A stretch of DNA of 64,000 bases from Actinoallomurus iriomotensis (GCF_030269445.1 NZ_BSTJ01000004.1:620001-684000), one strand, 5' to 3'; positions 48,071 through 56,608 are shown, numbered from the stretch's first letter. Notes: generated by a model not told the origin, from the sequence alone. Numbers and translations are program-made.

Positions 48071-49202
48071 GGCACGGGCCGGGCAGCAGGAGGACCCGCT
48101 TCGCCGGGTCCGGCTGTGGGACGGCAGCACGCCCTGGCTGGTGACCGGCCACGCCGAACAGCGGACCCTTCTCGCCGACCCGAGGGTCAGCTCCGACCCC
48201 GACCGCCCCGGCTACCCCAGCTCCGTGCCGCGCGACCCCGGGGGCTCCTCCATCAGCTTCATCCTGATGGACGACCCCGAGCACGCCCGGCTGCGGCGCA
48301 TGGTCACCGCGCCGTTCGCCATCAAACGGGTACGGGCGCTGCGCCCCGCCGTACAGAAGATCGTCGACGGCCTGATCGACGACATGCTGGCCGGCCCGAA
48401 ACCGGCCGACCTGGTCGAGGCGTTCGCGCTGCCCGTGCCCTCCCTGGTCATCTGCGAGCTCCTCGGCGTGCCGTACACCGACCACGGCTTCTTCCAGAGC
48501 AAGAGCAGCACCATCATCAAACGCGACGCCGCGCCGGAGCAGCGGTTCGCCGCCTCCCAGGCGCTGTCCGCCTACCTCGACGCCCTCATGGGCGACAAGC
48601 TCGACCGTCCCGGCGACGACCTGCTGTCCGGCCTGGCCGAGCGGGTCAGGGCCGGGGAGCTGACCCGCGGCGAGGCCGCGCAGATGGGCGTCCTGCTGCT
48701 GATCGCGGGCCACGAGACCACTGCCAACATGATCGCCCTGGGCACGCTCGCCCTGCTGGAGCATCCGGACCAGCTCGCGATCCTGCGCGAGACCGACGAC
48801 CGCGCCGTCGTCGCCTCGGCCGTGGAAGAGCTGCTCCGCTACCTGAACATCACCCACAACGGCCGGCGCCGCGTGGCCCTGGAGGACATCGCGATCGCCG
48901 GGCGGCTCATCCGCGCGGGCGAGGGCGTCATCCTGGCCAACGACGTGGGCAACCGCGACCCGCGGGTGTTCCCCGAGCCCGACCGCCTCGACCTGCGGCG
49001 CGACGCCCGCCGCCACGTCGCCTTCGGCTTCGGCGTGCACCAGTGCCTCGGCCAGCCGCTGGCGCGACTGGAGCTGGAGGTCGTCTACGGCACCCTCTAC
49101 CGGCGCGTACCCACACTGCGCCTGGCCACGGAACTCGAGCGGGTCCCCTTCAAGCACGACGGATCCGTGTACGGGGTCTACGAACTGCCCGTGACCTGGT
49201 AA
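47976..49202 (+). CDS. Second cytochrome P450, 408 aa
   Basis: The I-helix is AGHETT (244-249), ExxR is EELLR (285-288), and the heme loop is FGFGVHQCLGQPLARLEL with Cys357. It is a CYP105/CYP107-like soluble P450, different from the first (the heme loops and N-termini diverge). Its ATG follows TGGAGGAGACG, a strong ribosome binding site, and lies inside the tail of the reductase gene. Two P450s with one reductase and one ferredoxin suggest two successive oxidations of one substrate, or two substrates sharing the electron chain. Confidence 0.93.
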   Translation: MPQTFDPATERADLPFFPMARAAGCPFDPPPEARAGQQEDPLRRVRLWDGSTPWLVTGHAEQRTLLADPRVSSDPDRPGYPSSVPRDPGGSSISFILMDDPEHARLRRMVTAPFAIKRVRALRPAVQKIVDGLIDDMLAGPKPADLVEAFALPVPSLVICELLGVPYTDHGFFQSKSSTIIKRDAAPEQRFAASQALSAYLDALMGDKLDRPGDDLLSGLAERVRAGELTRGEAAQMGVLLLIAGHETTANMIALGTLALLEHPDQLAILRETDDRAVVASAVEELLRYLNITHNGRRRVALEDIAIAGRLIRAGEGVILANDVGNRDPRVFPEPDRLDLRRDARRHVAFGFGVHQCLGQPLARLELEVVYGTLYRRVPTLRLATELERVPFKHDGSVYGVYELPVTW

Positions 49203-49228
49203 GTCACCTCGCCTCTCGGAAGGAACCC

Positions 49229-49423
49229 ATGAAGGTCAACCTCGACCAGGACAAGTGCGTCGCCTCCGGCCAGTGCGTGGTCGCCGCCATGGAGGTGTTC
49301 GACCAGCGCGACGAGGACGGCATCGCCGTGCTCCTGAACGACAGCCCGCCCGCGGACCAGGCCGACGACGTCCGCCACGCCGCCACCGTCTGCCCGGCCC
49401 TCGCCATCACCGTCGAGGAGTGA
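49229..49423 (+). CDS. P450-partner ferredoxin [3Fe-4S], 64 aa
   Basis: MKVNLDQDKCVASGQCVVAAMEVF with ATVCPALAITVEE gives C-x5-C plus a distal Cys-Pro. This is the pattern of single-cluster [3Fe-4S] ferredoxins that serve actinobacterial P450s. It is intact, has AAGGAAC before its ATG and follows the second P450 by 26 bases. With the reductase it completes a class I P450 electron chain. A strong hairpin follows the stop. Confidence 0.9.
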   Translation: MKVNLDQDKCVASGQCVVAAMEVFDQRDEDGIAVLLNDSPPADQADDVRHAATVCPALAITVEE

Positions 49424-49429
49424 ACACCG

Positions 49430-49445
49430 GGACCGGCGCCGGTCC
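49430..49445. terminator. Palindromic terminator between convergent genes
   Basis: GGACCGGCGCCGGTCC is a perfect 16-base palindrome, 7 bases after the ferredoxin stop and 3 bases before the stop of the convergent membrane protein gene. It can serve both transcripts. Confidence 0.5.
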
Positions 49446-49447
49446 GC

Positions 49448-50266
49448 TCAGTGCGCCCGGCTCTCCGCTCGCGCCGACGAACCGGCGCCCGTCCCGTTCT
49501 CTCCCTTGGGGGACCATCCGATGTTGACGAGCCCGAGGCCGGCGAGCGAGACGGGGATGCCGAGCCAGGCCCAGCCGGTGAGCCGGCTCAGCCGGTGAGT
49601 CGAACCCGGTTTCCGGCGATGCGCCGCGTGCGGCGTGTAGGCGTTCCGCCCGCGCACGTACGCCTTCACCGAGTCGACGTGCGCGGCGCCGCCGCCCGCG
49701 GCCATGCCGCCGGCGATCTCCCCGTACGTCCCGTGCAGCGTCCCCGAGACCGAGCGGCCGTCCGGCGTCACCCAGCTGGCCTCGGAGCAGGTCGTTTTGT
49801 CGTTCACGGACACGAGGGGGTTGTTCCGTACCGTGCCGCACGAGCCCGAGATGGCCACCTCCACCGGCTTCGCGCCGTAGGCCTCCGTATGGTATCCGCC
49901 GATGAATCCGGCGACCTTCAGCGCGAACAGGGGGATGCCCACCGCCGCGACGACGGCGCCGATGACGACCGCGACCCGGCGCAGGACCAGCGTCACGGCG
50001 CCGCCCGGACTCCGCCATGCTCCGGTGGGGGCGGCCGAGTCGGCGGCGAGGCCGAGCGCGGTTCCCAGCAGCCCGGCCGCGAGACCCGCGGTGAGGACGA
50101 GCACCCAGGCGTAGACGGCGTCGGCGATCAGAATGCCGCCGAGGCCGACCACGACGGCCAGGACGCCCAGGCCGAAGAGGGCCGGGCCGACCGTGCCCAG
50201 CACCCGCCCGGACGGGGTACGCGGAGTCGGGTCCTTCTCGCGTTCTTCCGCCGCTCTGTCCGGCAC
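49448..50266 (-). CDS. Multi-span membrane protein of unknown function, 272 aa
   Basis: Five or so hydrophobic segments: VGPALFGLGVLAVVVGLGGIL, AVYAWVLVLTAGLAAGLLGTALGLA, VAVVIGAVVAAVGIPLFALKVAGF, and WAWLGIPVSLAGLGLVNIGW at the end. Between the third and last lies a soluble region (GYHTEAYGAKPVEVAISGSCGTVRNN, then SVNDKTTCSEASWVTPDGRSVSGTLHGTYGE) with two cysteines that could form a disulfide outside the cell. No family is recognised. The GTG start follows AAGGAG by eight bases. Confidence 0.65.
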   Translation of the reverse strand: MPDRAAEEREKDPTPRTPSGRVLGTVGPALFGLGVLAVVVGLGGILIADAVYAWVLVLTAGLAAGLLGTALGLAADSAAPTGAWRSPGGAVTLVLRRVAVVIGAVVAAVGIPLFALKVAGFIGGYHTEAYGAKPVEVAISGSCGTVRNNPLVSVNDKTTCSEASWVTPDGRSVSGTLHGTYGEIAGGMAAGGGAAHVDSVKAYVRGRNAYTPHAAHRRKPGSTHRLSRLTGWAWLGIPVSLAGLGLVNIGWSPKGENGTGAGSSARAESRAH

Positions 50267-50592
50267 GGTCGGGCTCCTTCTGGTTCGGCTTCATCGTCGG
50301 CCGGTCGGGCCGGCGCAGCAGAGTAAGACCGTCCGCGGCATCCGGTTCGCCGATACCCGCACGGAAGGTCGCCGATTCGCGCACGGCGGGCCGGCGCGGA
50401 GACGGCGGAGGCGCGGGTGAGAGCGGTGGCCGCTGTGGCCCGCGTACCGCGAATCGACCGGGTACAGGTCGTACGGCGGCGGGTACGGGTTCAGCGGGGC
50501 GCGCGGCCGTTGTCAGGGGAGAGCGGCCGGACCCACGCGGGCCTCGCCCGGTTCCCGTACAGGGCCCTTCGGTGTGAGAAGGGGGATCTCAC
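50267..50592. other. Intergenic region upstream of CBS gene, 326 bases
   Basis: No gene is seen. The stretch is GC-rich with short repeats of GCGGGTAC/GTACGG around 50450-50490 and GGGCCC at 50562. The last 19 bases form the hairpin that holds the ribosome binding site of the CBS protein. Confidence 0.4.
50574..50592 (+). promoter_or_regulatory. Hairpin enclosing the CBS-gene ribosome binding site
   Basis: GTGAGA (50574-50579) pairs with TCTCAC (50587-50592) around the loop AGGGGGA, which is the Shine-Dalgarno sequence. The stem ends exactly at the ATG. As RNA this could open on a signal; as DNA it is a 6-base inverted repeat that could be an operator. Confidence 0.5.
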
Positions 50593-51006
50593 ATGGCACA
50601 GAAGGTAAGCGACGTGATGACGCCGGCCCCGGTGAGCGTGTCGGGGCAGACGTCGTTGTCGCACGCGGCCGGCCTCATGCGCGCGCACGACATCGGCGTG
50701 GTGCTCATCCTGGACGACGGCCGGCTGCTGGGAATGGTGACCGACCGCGACATCGTGATCCGGGCCGTCGCCGATGGCCGGGACGTGACACAGACGACCG
50801 TCGCGGAGATCTGCAGCTGCGACCTGATCACCGTCTCCCCCGACGACGACGCGGACACCGCCCTTCGCTCGATGCGCGACCACTCCATCCGCCGGCTGCC
50901 CGTCGTGGAGGACGACCGCCCGGTCGGAGTGCTGTCCATCACCGATCTGGCGGCCGGCGGCGACGCTCTCTCGCCGGCCTCGGCGACACGCGGCCGGTTC
51001 TGGTAG
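50593..51006 (+). CDS. Tandem CBS-domain protein, 137 aa
   Basis: Two CBS repeats: VSDVMTPAPVSVSGQTSLSHAAGLMRAHDIGVVLILDDGRLLGMVTDRDIVIRAVADG, and ICSCDLITVSPDDDADTALRSMRDHSIRRLPVVEDDRPVGVLSITDLA. The pair forms a Bateman module that binds adenine nucleotides (AMP, ATP, SAM) and typically reports energy state. Such short actinobacterial CBS proteins are often induced by low oxygen or stress. A hairpin precedes the start and another follows the stop at 51007-51034. Confidence 0.9.
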   Translation: MAQKVSDVMTPAPVSVSGQTSLSHAAGLMRAHDIGVVLILDDGRLLGMVTDRDIVIRAVADGRDVTQTTVAEICSCDLITVSPDDDADTALRSMRDHSIRRLPVVEDDRPVGVLSITDLAAGGDALSPASATRGRFW

Positions 51007-51034
51007 CCCGGCGTCGCTGATAGAAGTCGCCGGG
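51007..51034 (+). terminator. Stem-loop after CBS gene
   Basis: CCCGGCG (51007-51013) pairs with CGCCGGG (51028-51034), starting immediately after the CBS stop codon, with a 14-base loop. Confidence 0.5.
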
Positions 51035-51086
51035 CGCGGGTATGCGTGTGTGCTGTGACCGCGGCACCCACCGGAGAGAAAGAGCA

Positions 51087-52883
51087 TTGGCCGATCACGA
51101 CGACGTTCTGATGTACCCGCCACAGGTGCTGCGGCAGTACGCAATGCTCGCGGACGGCGAACGCGGAGTCATCGTCGGTCCACGCGGCGACTTCTGCTGG
51201 ATGTGCGTCCCCCGCTGGGACAGCGACGCCGTCTTCTCCTCCCTCATCGGCGGCGGCGGTATCTACGCGGTGACGCCGGAGGGGCCCTTCGTCTGGGGCG
51301 GCTACTACGAGCGGGCGTCGCTGATCTGGCGCAGCCGCTGGGTCACCACCAGCGGCGTCGTTGAGTGCCGCGAGGCGCTGGCCTTCCCCGGCGATCCCCG
51401 GTGCGCCGTGCTCCTGCGGCGGATCATGGCCGTACGCGGCGACGCCCGCGTCAACGTGATCTGCGACCCCCGGCCGGAGTTCGGCGCGCACGGCCTCCGC
51501 TCTCCGCGGCGCGGGGACGACGGCGTCTGGCGGACCGAGCTCGGCGGCCTGCACATGCGCTGGTCGGGCGCCGGCGACGCGTCCGTCCGCACGACCCCGC
51601 ACGGCGACCGGCGCCTGGAGACGAACCTCGAGGTCCCGGCCGGCGGCCACCACGACCTCGTCCTCGAACTCGGCGACCGCCCGCTCACCGGCCGGCACCC
51701 CGACGCCGATCGCCTCTGGGAGGCCACCGAGACGGCCTGGCGGGAGACCACCCTCCGGACCGGGACGATCGCCGATCGCGACGCCCGGCACGCCGTCGCC
51801 GTGATGCGCGGCCTGACCAGCAGGGGCGGCGGCATGGTCGCCGCCGCCACGACGAGCCTGCCCGAACGCAGCGGCGCCGAACGCAACTACGACTACCGCT
51901 ACGTCTGGATCCGCGACCAGTGCTACGCCGGGCAGGCCGCCGCGGCCGCCGGCGTCGACGAACTCCTGGACGACGCGGTCCGCTTCGTCTCCGCGCGGCT
52001 CCTGGACGACGGGCCCGATCTCAAACCCGCCTACACCGTCGACGGCGGGCCGCTCCCCGACCAGCGCAGCCTCGACCTGCCCGGGTACCCCGGCGGCCAC
52101 GACGAGATCGGGAACCGCGTCACCCACCAGTTCCAGCTCGACACGTTCGGGGAGGCGCTCCTGCTGATCGCGGCCGCCGCCCGGCAAGGACGGCTCGACG
52201 ACGACGCGCGGCGCGCCGCGCACGCCGCGGTCACCGCCATCGAGCGGCGCCGGCACGGCTCCGACGCCGGCATCTGGGAACTGGAGGACCGCGTGTGGAC
52301 GCACAGCCGGCTGATCTGCGCGGCCGGCCTGCGCGCGCTGGCCGGCGCCGTCCCGGACGATCCGATGGCGGAACGCTGGACCGGCCTGGCCGACACCATC
52401 GTCGCCGAGACCGTCGCCTTCGGCGTTCACCCGTCCGGACGCTGGCAGCGCGCGGCCGACGATCCGCGCAACGACGGCGCGCTCCTGCTGCCGGCCATCC
52501 GCGGCGCCGTCCCTCCCGACGACCCACGGGTGCGCCCCACCCTGGAGGCATACGTCGAACAGCTCACCGACGACGGCTACGCCTACCGCTTCCGGCATGA
52601 CGAACGCCCGCTCGGCGAGGCCGAGGGCGCCTTCCTGCTGTGCGGATTCCTCCTCGCGATCGCCACCCACCAGCAGGGGGACGACCGGCAGGCACTGCGG
52701 TGGTTCGAGCGCAACCGCGCCGCCTGCGGCCCGGCCGGCATTTTCTCGGAGGAGTACGACGTCACGCAGCGGCAGATGCGCGGCAACCTCCCGCAGGCGT
52801 TCGTCCACGCCGTGCTCCTGGAGGCCGCGGCCCGGCTCGCCGGCCCGCCGTGCGGGCACACTGGCGCGGCACCACCGCGCTGA
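51087..52883 (+). CDS. Glycoside hydrolase family 15 (glucoamylase/trehalase-like), 598 aa
   Basis: An N-terminal beta-sandwich (GERGVIVGPRGDFCWMCVPRWDSDAVFSSLIGG) precedes the (alpha/alpha)6 barrel with GAERNYDYRYVWIRDQCYAGQAAAAAG, DEIGNRVTHQFQLDTFGEALLLI, SDAGIWELEDRVWTHSRLICA (general acid Glu in IWE) and GEAEGAFLLCGFLLA (base Glu in EGAF). No signal is present, so it acts inside the cell on alpha-glucans or trehalose, as known actinobacterial GH15 enzymes do. The TTG at 51087 with GGAGAG upstream was chosen over a GTG-like start at 51042. Confidence 0.88.
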   Translation: MADHDDVLMYPPQVLRQYAMLADGERGVIVGPRGDFCWMCVPRWDSDAVFSSLIGGGGIYAVTPEGPFVWGGYYERASLIWRSRWVTTSGVVECREALAFPGDPRCAVLLRRIMAVRGDARVNVICDPRPEFGAHGLRSPRRGDDGVWRTELGGLHMRWSGAGDASVRTTPHGDRRLETNLEVPAGGHHDLVLELGDRPLTGRHPDADRLWEATETAWRETTLRTGTIADRDARHAVAVMRGLTSRGGGMVAAATTSLPERSGAERNYDYRYVWIRDQCYAGQAAAAAGVDELLDDAVRFVSARLLDDGPDLKPAYTVDGGPLPDQRSLDLPGYPGGHDEIGNRVTHQFQLDTFGEALLLIAAAARQGRLDDDARRAAHAAVTAIERRRHGSDAGIWELEDRVWTHSRLICAAGLRALAGAVPDDPMAERWTGLADTIVAETVAFGVHPSGRWQRAADDPRNDGALLLPAIRGAVPPDDPRVRPTLEAYVEQLTDDGYAYRFRHDERPLGEAEGAFLLCGFLLAIATHQQGDDRQALRWFERNRAACGPAGIFSEEYDVTQRQMRGNLPQAFVHAVLLEAAARLAGPPCGHTGAAPPR

Positions 52884-52895
52884 ACGGTCCTGCGG

Positions 52896-54473
52896 TTACA
52901 GCGGCTGCCCGTCGGCGGCGAGACGCTCCTGGAGCCGGCCCACGTCGACCCGCTGCACCGACGTGCCTCCGATCGCGGCGAGGGCGGCGGCCACACCGGT
53001 GGCCTGGCCCAGAGCCATCAGGGTGGGCTCGGTCCGCGTGGACGCGAACGCGACGTGGCTCGCCGAGAGGCAGATCGGCACCAGGAGGTTGGCGCAGTCC
53101 TCCGCCGAGGGGACGACCGCGCGGTACGGGATGGCGTACGGCTCGATGCCCACCGAGACGTACCCCTCGTTGAAGACCGCGGGAACGCCCGGCCGGCTCA
53201 CCGGTCCGGTGGCGCTCGCCGGGAGGGGGTCGAGGTACTCGGGGAGGTACCGCCACGTCCGCTCGATCTCGCGGATGTCGATGTTGTACGAACCCACGGC
53301 GATCGTGTCGGGCTGCCGGACGCGGTTGAGCAGGTCGTGCTCGGTCAGCACGGCCGCACCCACCATGCGCCGGGCGTCCCGTACGTACAGCTGGTGCGGC
53401 CAGCCGTCCGTGTCCTCGAACTCGTCGGCGCACAGGAACCACCCGCCCAGCTGCTCGCGGATCCAGGCGGGGACGCCGTCGTCGTTCTGCAGGTAGTAGA
53501 GCAGCTCATGGCTGTAGGCGAGGTGCCGGTCGCGGATCTCCTGCCGGGTCTCCTCGTCGCCGTCGGGATAACCGCGGTTCGACCCGTCCAGCAGGTTGAG
53601 GGAGAACGGCCCGACCGAGTTGACGTCGCACTTGCCGCCGGGCAGCAGGTCCCTGCGCAGCCCCAGCAGCCAGCCCTCCGCGCTGTCGTGCGCCGGGTCG
53701 GCGGTCAGGTAGCGCCGCAGCAGTTCGAAGCGGGCCGGATCGTATCCCTTCGGCTCCTCCAGCGGCCGGCCGTTCGCGGGCCGGTCGGTCATGCAGAGCC
53801 GGAAGCCGTACGCCTGCAGCCCTCCGTCGCCCTCGCCGAGCCGCTCGGCGGGCCAGCCGTGCCGGTCCAGCTCGGGCGGGCGGATGAACGGCAGCAGCCC
53901 TCCTGAGTCGCCATCGCCGAACGGCGACAGGATGACGGAGAAGTTGTGCCGGCTCGGGCGGTACGCGGGCTGGCGGCCCGCCCAGATCTCGCCGTGCAGC
54001 TCACGGCTCTCCCGCCCGACGCGGTACGGCACGCCCGCCGCCGCCAGCAGGTCGCCCTCGTAACCGGCGTCCACGAAGACCCCCGCCGGACGCCGGCCCC
54101 CCGTGGTCCGTACGGCCCGGATGCGGTCGCCGTCCATCTCCGCGTCGATCAGCCGCTCGCCCAGGACGAGATCGACGCCGGCGTCCGCGAGCATGCTCGT
54201 CAGCAGGTTCTCGGCGACGTGCGGCTCAGGGCCGGGGACCTCGAACAACCCGATGTCGTAGTGCTTGGCCACCAGCTCGTAGAACCGGCGGGTCAGCCCG
54301 CCGATGGCCTCGAGCGTGCCGACGTCGGTCCAGCTCAGCCCGCCGGACACCATCCCGCCCACGTGCCGGCCCGGTTCGACGAGCCGGACCGTGGCGCCGG
54401 CCTCCGCCGCGGCGACGGCGGCGAGCACTCCCGCCCCCGTGGCGCCGTACACGAGCACGTCTGGCTCACCCAT
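52896..54473 (-). CDS. FAD-dependent oxidoreductase, 525 aa (FAD-dependent hydroxylase/xanthan-lyase-associated type)
   Basis: Rossmann FAD motif DVLVYGATGAGVLAAVAAAEAGATVRLVEPGRHVGGMVSGGLSWTDVG near the start, GVFVDAGYEGDLLAAAGVPYRVGRES, and a C-terminal NLLVPICLSASHVAFASTRTEPTLMALGQATGVAAALA. This is the PF12831-type flavoprotein family found with polysaccharide-degrading genes and of uncertain reaction. It has no signal peptide. Its end is 13 bases from the GH15 end, convergent. The substrate is unknown. Confidence 0.82.
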   Translation of the reverse strand: MGEPDVLVYGATGAGVLAAVAAAEAGATVRLVEPGRHVGGMVSGGLSWTDVGTLEAIGGLTRRFYELVAKHYDIGLFEVPGPEPHVAENLLTSMLADAGVDLVLGERLIDAEMDGDRIRAVRTTGGRRPAGVFVDAGYEGDLLAAAGVPYRVGRESRELHGEIWAGRQPAYRPSRHNFSVILSPFGDGDSGGLLPFIRPPELDRHGWPAERLGEGDGGLQAYGFRLCMTDRPANGRPLEEPKGYDPARFELLRRYLTADPAHDSAEGWLLGLRRDLLPGGKCDVNSVGPFSLNLLDGSNRGYPDGDEETRQEIRDRHLAYSHELLYYLQNDDGVPAWIREQLGGWFLCADEFEDTDGWPHQLYVRDARRMVGAAVLTEHDLLNRVRQPDTIAVGSYNIDIREIERTWRYLPEYLDPLPASATGPVSRPGVPAVFNEGYVSVGIEPYAIPYRAVVPSAEDCANLLVPICLSASHVAFASTRTEPTLMALGQATGVAAALAAIGGTSVQRVDVGRLQERLAADGQPL

Positions 54474-54604
54474 GCCTGTCCTCTCCCACGGCTGTTCGTC
54501 TCACCTGCCGGAACCGGACGTCCGGAACCTCTCGGCTCCGAAGGTTACGGCACGCCGGAGGCCGCTTGTCCTGCGGAAACCCGCGCCGCGGATAGGGTGC
54601 GGGG

Positions 54605-55450
54605 GTGAGTCCCGCACCGGAGCCGAAGCCGGAGCCGGAGCGCGCAGAGGCGCCGGCCGGCATCGACGCCTCCGTGGCCAGCCCGGCGCGCATGTACGAC
54701 TACTACCTCGGGGGCACGCAGAACTTCGCGTCCGACCGGCGCGCCGCCCAGGAGATCTACACCCTGATCCCCGATCTGCCGGAGATCGCCCGCGACAACC
54801 GCGCCTTCCTGCGGCGCGCGGTGCGGACGCTGGCCGCCGCGGGGATCCGCCAGTTCGTCGACATCGGCAGCGGCCTGCCGACGCAGGGCAGCGTGCACGA
54901 GATCGCGCAGGAGGCCGACCCCGCGTCACGGGTCGTCTACGTCGACAACGACCCGCTGGTGCCGGCGCACGCGCGCGCACTGCTGGCCGGCGGCACCGAG
55001 GGCACGACCGCCTACGTCGCCGGCGACCTGCGTGAACCCGACGCGGTCTTCGACCATCCGGACGTGCGCGCGCTGATCGACCTCGACCGGCCGGTCGGCC
55101 TGCTCCTCGTCGCCGTACTGCACTTCATCACCGACGAGGAGGATCCCTGGGCGCTGGTGGGCCGTTACCGGTCCCGCCTGGCACCCGGCAGTCACCTCGC
55201 GATCGCCCACGCGACCAGGGACGGCCGGCCGCCGGAGGCCGTACGGAAGATGACCGACGTCTACCGGCGGGCCTCGGCGCCGTTCACCTTCCGTACGAGA
55301 GAGCAGATCCTGGCGTTCTTCCACGGATCGCGGCTGCTCGATCCCGGCCTGGTCCACTCTCCGCGCTGGCGGCCCGAACCGGGCGGCCCGCTCTCGCCGT
55401 CGGCCGCCTGGAACTACGCGGGCGTCGGCGTGATCCCCGCCGAACGGTAG
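54605..55450 (+). CDS. SAM-dependent methyltransferase, DUF574 type, 281 aa
   Basis: The motifs ARMYDYYLGGTQNFASDRRAAQEI and IRQFVDIGSGLPTQGSVHEIAQ, with VVYVDNDPLVPAHARALLAG and LLLVAVLHFITDEEDPWALVGRYRSRLAPGSHLAIAH, are the hallmark of the actinobacterial DUF574 (PF04672) family. These methyltransferase-fold proteins are abundant in Streptomyces relatives and usually have no known substrate. The N-terminal 20 residues are Pro/Glu-rich. The GTG start lies in GGGGGTG. Its stop overlaps a truncated muconolactone-isomerase-like frame on the other strand. Confidence 0.88.
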   Translation: MSPAPEPKPEPERAEAPAGIDASVASPARMYDYYLGGTQNFASDRRAAQEIYTLIPDLPEIARDNRAFLRRAVRTLAAAGIRQFVDIGSGLPTQGSVHEIAQEADPASRVVYVDNDPLVPAHARALLAGGTEGTTAYVAGDLREPDAVFDHPDVRALIDLDRPVGLLLVAVLHFITDEEDPWALVGRYRSRLAPGSHLAIAHATRDGRPPEAVRKMTDVYRRASAPFTFRTREQILAFFHGSRLLDPGLVHSPRWRPEPGGPLSPSAAWNYAGVGVIPAER

Positions 55451-55536
55451 CCCGGCACGAGGCGGTTCAGGGGGCGATCGAGCTCCGGATCCGTCCCGGG
55501 CGGCCACGTGACTTCGACGTGCACGAGGAACTCCAC
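55414..55536 (-). pseudogene. Truncated muconolactone isomerase-like gene
   Basis: A GTG at 55536 behind GAAGGAG starts a frame whose first 20 residues, MEFLVHVEVTWPPGTDPELD, match the N-terminus of muconolactone delta-isomerase (catC family) as I know it. The rest is replaced by unrelated residues, and the frame stops at 55414 after 40 codons, whereas the family has about 90. The end overlaps the tail of the DUF574 gene. It is probably a deletion remnant from an older aromatic (catechol) gene cluster. Confidence 0.5.
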
Positions 55537-55560
55537 GAGGTCTCCTTCTCGCCGGCTGCG

Positions 55561-55581
55561 CGGCCGGGCGTCACCCGGCCG
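55561..55581 (-). terminator. Stem-loop after the TIR-like gene
   Basis: CGGCCGGG (55561-55568) pairs with CCCGGCCG (55574-55581) around a 5-base loop. It lies 38 bases after the stop of the TIR-like gene on its transcript. Confidence 0.5.
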
Positions 55582-55618
55582 TCCTGACCGGGGCGAGCGT
55601 AGCCCGCGCCCCCGGCGG

Positions 55619-56608
55619 TCAGATCGGGCCGGGGCCGGACAGCAGCTCGCCGATCTCCCGGGTGAGCCGCTGTTCGAGGTCGCGGATGGACCGGTAGAAG
55701 AGGCACCGCTGGCCGTGGACGTCGAACGGCAGGGGCGTGTTCTGGTGGCAGACCAGCACCGTGGGGACGCCGCGTCCCCAGGCGTAGCCGACCTCCAGGT
55801 AGACGTTGGGATTGGCGTTCGTCAGGTCCGCGACGACGATCCGGGCGGCGTCGATGCGCTCCTTCAGCCGCTGGACGACGTCGCCGGTGAAGCTCAGCTC
55901 GTCGACGCGTTCGCAGATCAGGCCGGCCCCGCGGATCGGCGGCACGATGCCGTAGTGGAAGACGTCCTCGAACGAGTCGGCGAACGGCATCGCGACGAAC
56001 GCGTGTTCCTTCGTGTCGGCGTCGTACCCGGCGGACCGCAGGCGCCGGTAATCGTCCCCGGCGATGGTGACCGCGCTCCCCGACCGGCCGGTCCGCGGGC
56101 GCGGGATGCGCGCCATGTCCTTGAGCAGGGCGTCCAGCCGCTCGGCCCGGCGGGCGTTGATCTCGACGAACGACACGGTCCGCAGGCCGGCGGGAAAGGC
56201 GCCCTCGGACACCGCATCGGCGATCCCGGCGAGCTCCGACTCGAACGCCTCGGTCTCGTCCAGCCCGTATCCGGGACCGTGCAGGGTGAGGCACACGTCC
56301 CGCACCCGGGGCCGCTCGGTCGCCGCGACCGTGAGCGCCCGGCGCCCGAACTCCCGGATCTCGCGGTAGGCGAATCGGTCCAGCGACGGCACCCCGAGGA
56401 ACAGGACCGCACCGGCCCCGACGCCGGTGCCGTCGACGAGAAGGTGCTCGCCCTCGCGCGGAAGCCGGTGCGGGGTCACGCCGAGACTGGTCGCCGCATC
56501 GAGGTCCACCCCATGGGATTCCTGTGCGTATTTCAGCACCAGCAGATCGGTCTGGTAGGACAGCGCGCCGGCCTGCCGCACCTGAACGGTGAGGTGATCA
56601 TCGCTCAA
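55619..56608 (-). CDS. Macro-like domain fused to TIR/nucleoside-2-deoxyribosyltransferase-like domain, 329 aa
   Basis: Residues 1-170 resemble the macro-like N-domain of M17 peptidases or ADP-ribose-binding macrodomains (TDLLVLKYAQES, GAVLFLGVPSLDRFAYREIREFGRRAL, VCLTLHGPGYGLDETEAF). Residues 205-329 (EHAFVAMPFADSFEDVF, GAGLICERVDELSFTGDVVQRLKERIDAARIVVADLT, NPNVYLEVGYAWGRG) match the TIR-like/nucleoside deoxyribosyltransferase-like fold with a Glu in YLEVGYA at the catalytic position. Such domains consume or make NAD-derived signals in bacterial immunity. The gene is divergent from an EspR-like regulator and ImmA/IrrE protease. Function is inference; the fold assignment is by pattern only. 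Confidence 0.65.
   Translation of the reverse strand: MSDDHLTVQVRQAGALSYQTDLLVLKYAQESHGVDLDAATSLGVTPHRLPREGEHLLVDGTGVGAGAVLFLGVPSLDRFAYREIREFGRRALTVAATERPRVRDVCLTLHGPGYGLDETEAFESELAGIADAVSEGAFPAGLRTVSFVEINARRAERLDALLKDMARIPRPRTGRSGSAVTIAGDDYRRLRSAGYDADTKEHAFVAMPFADSFEDVFHYGIVPPIRGAGLICERVDELSFTGDVVQRLKERIDAARIVVADLTNANPNVYLEVGYAWGRGVPTVLVCHQNTPLPFDVHGQRCLFYRSIRDLEQRLTREIGELLSGPGPI

Noticed and set aside
50589-52859. - strand open frame of 756 codons opposite the CBS and GH15 genes
   Set aside because: The + strand carries CBS repeats and GH15 catalytic motifs; the minus frame is low-complexity shadow.
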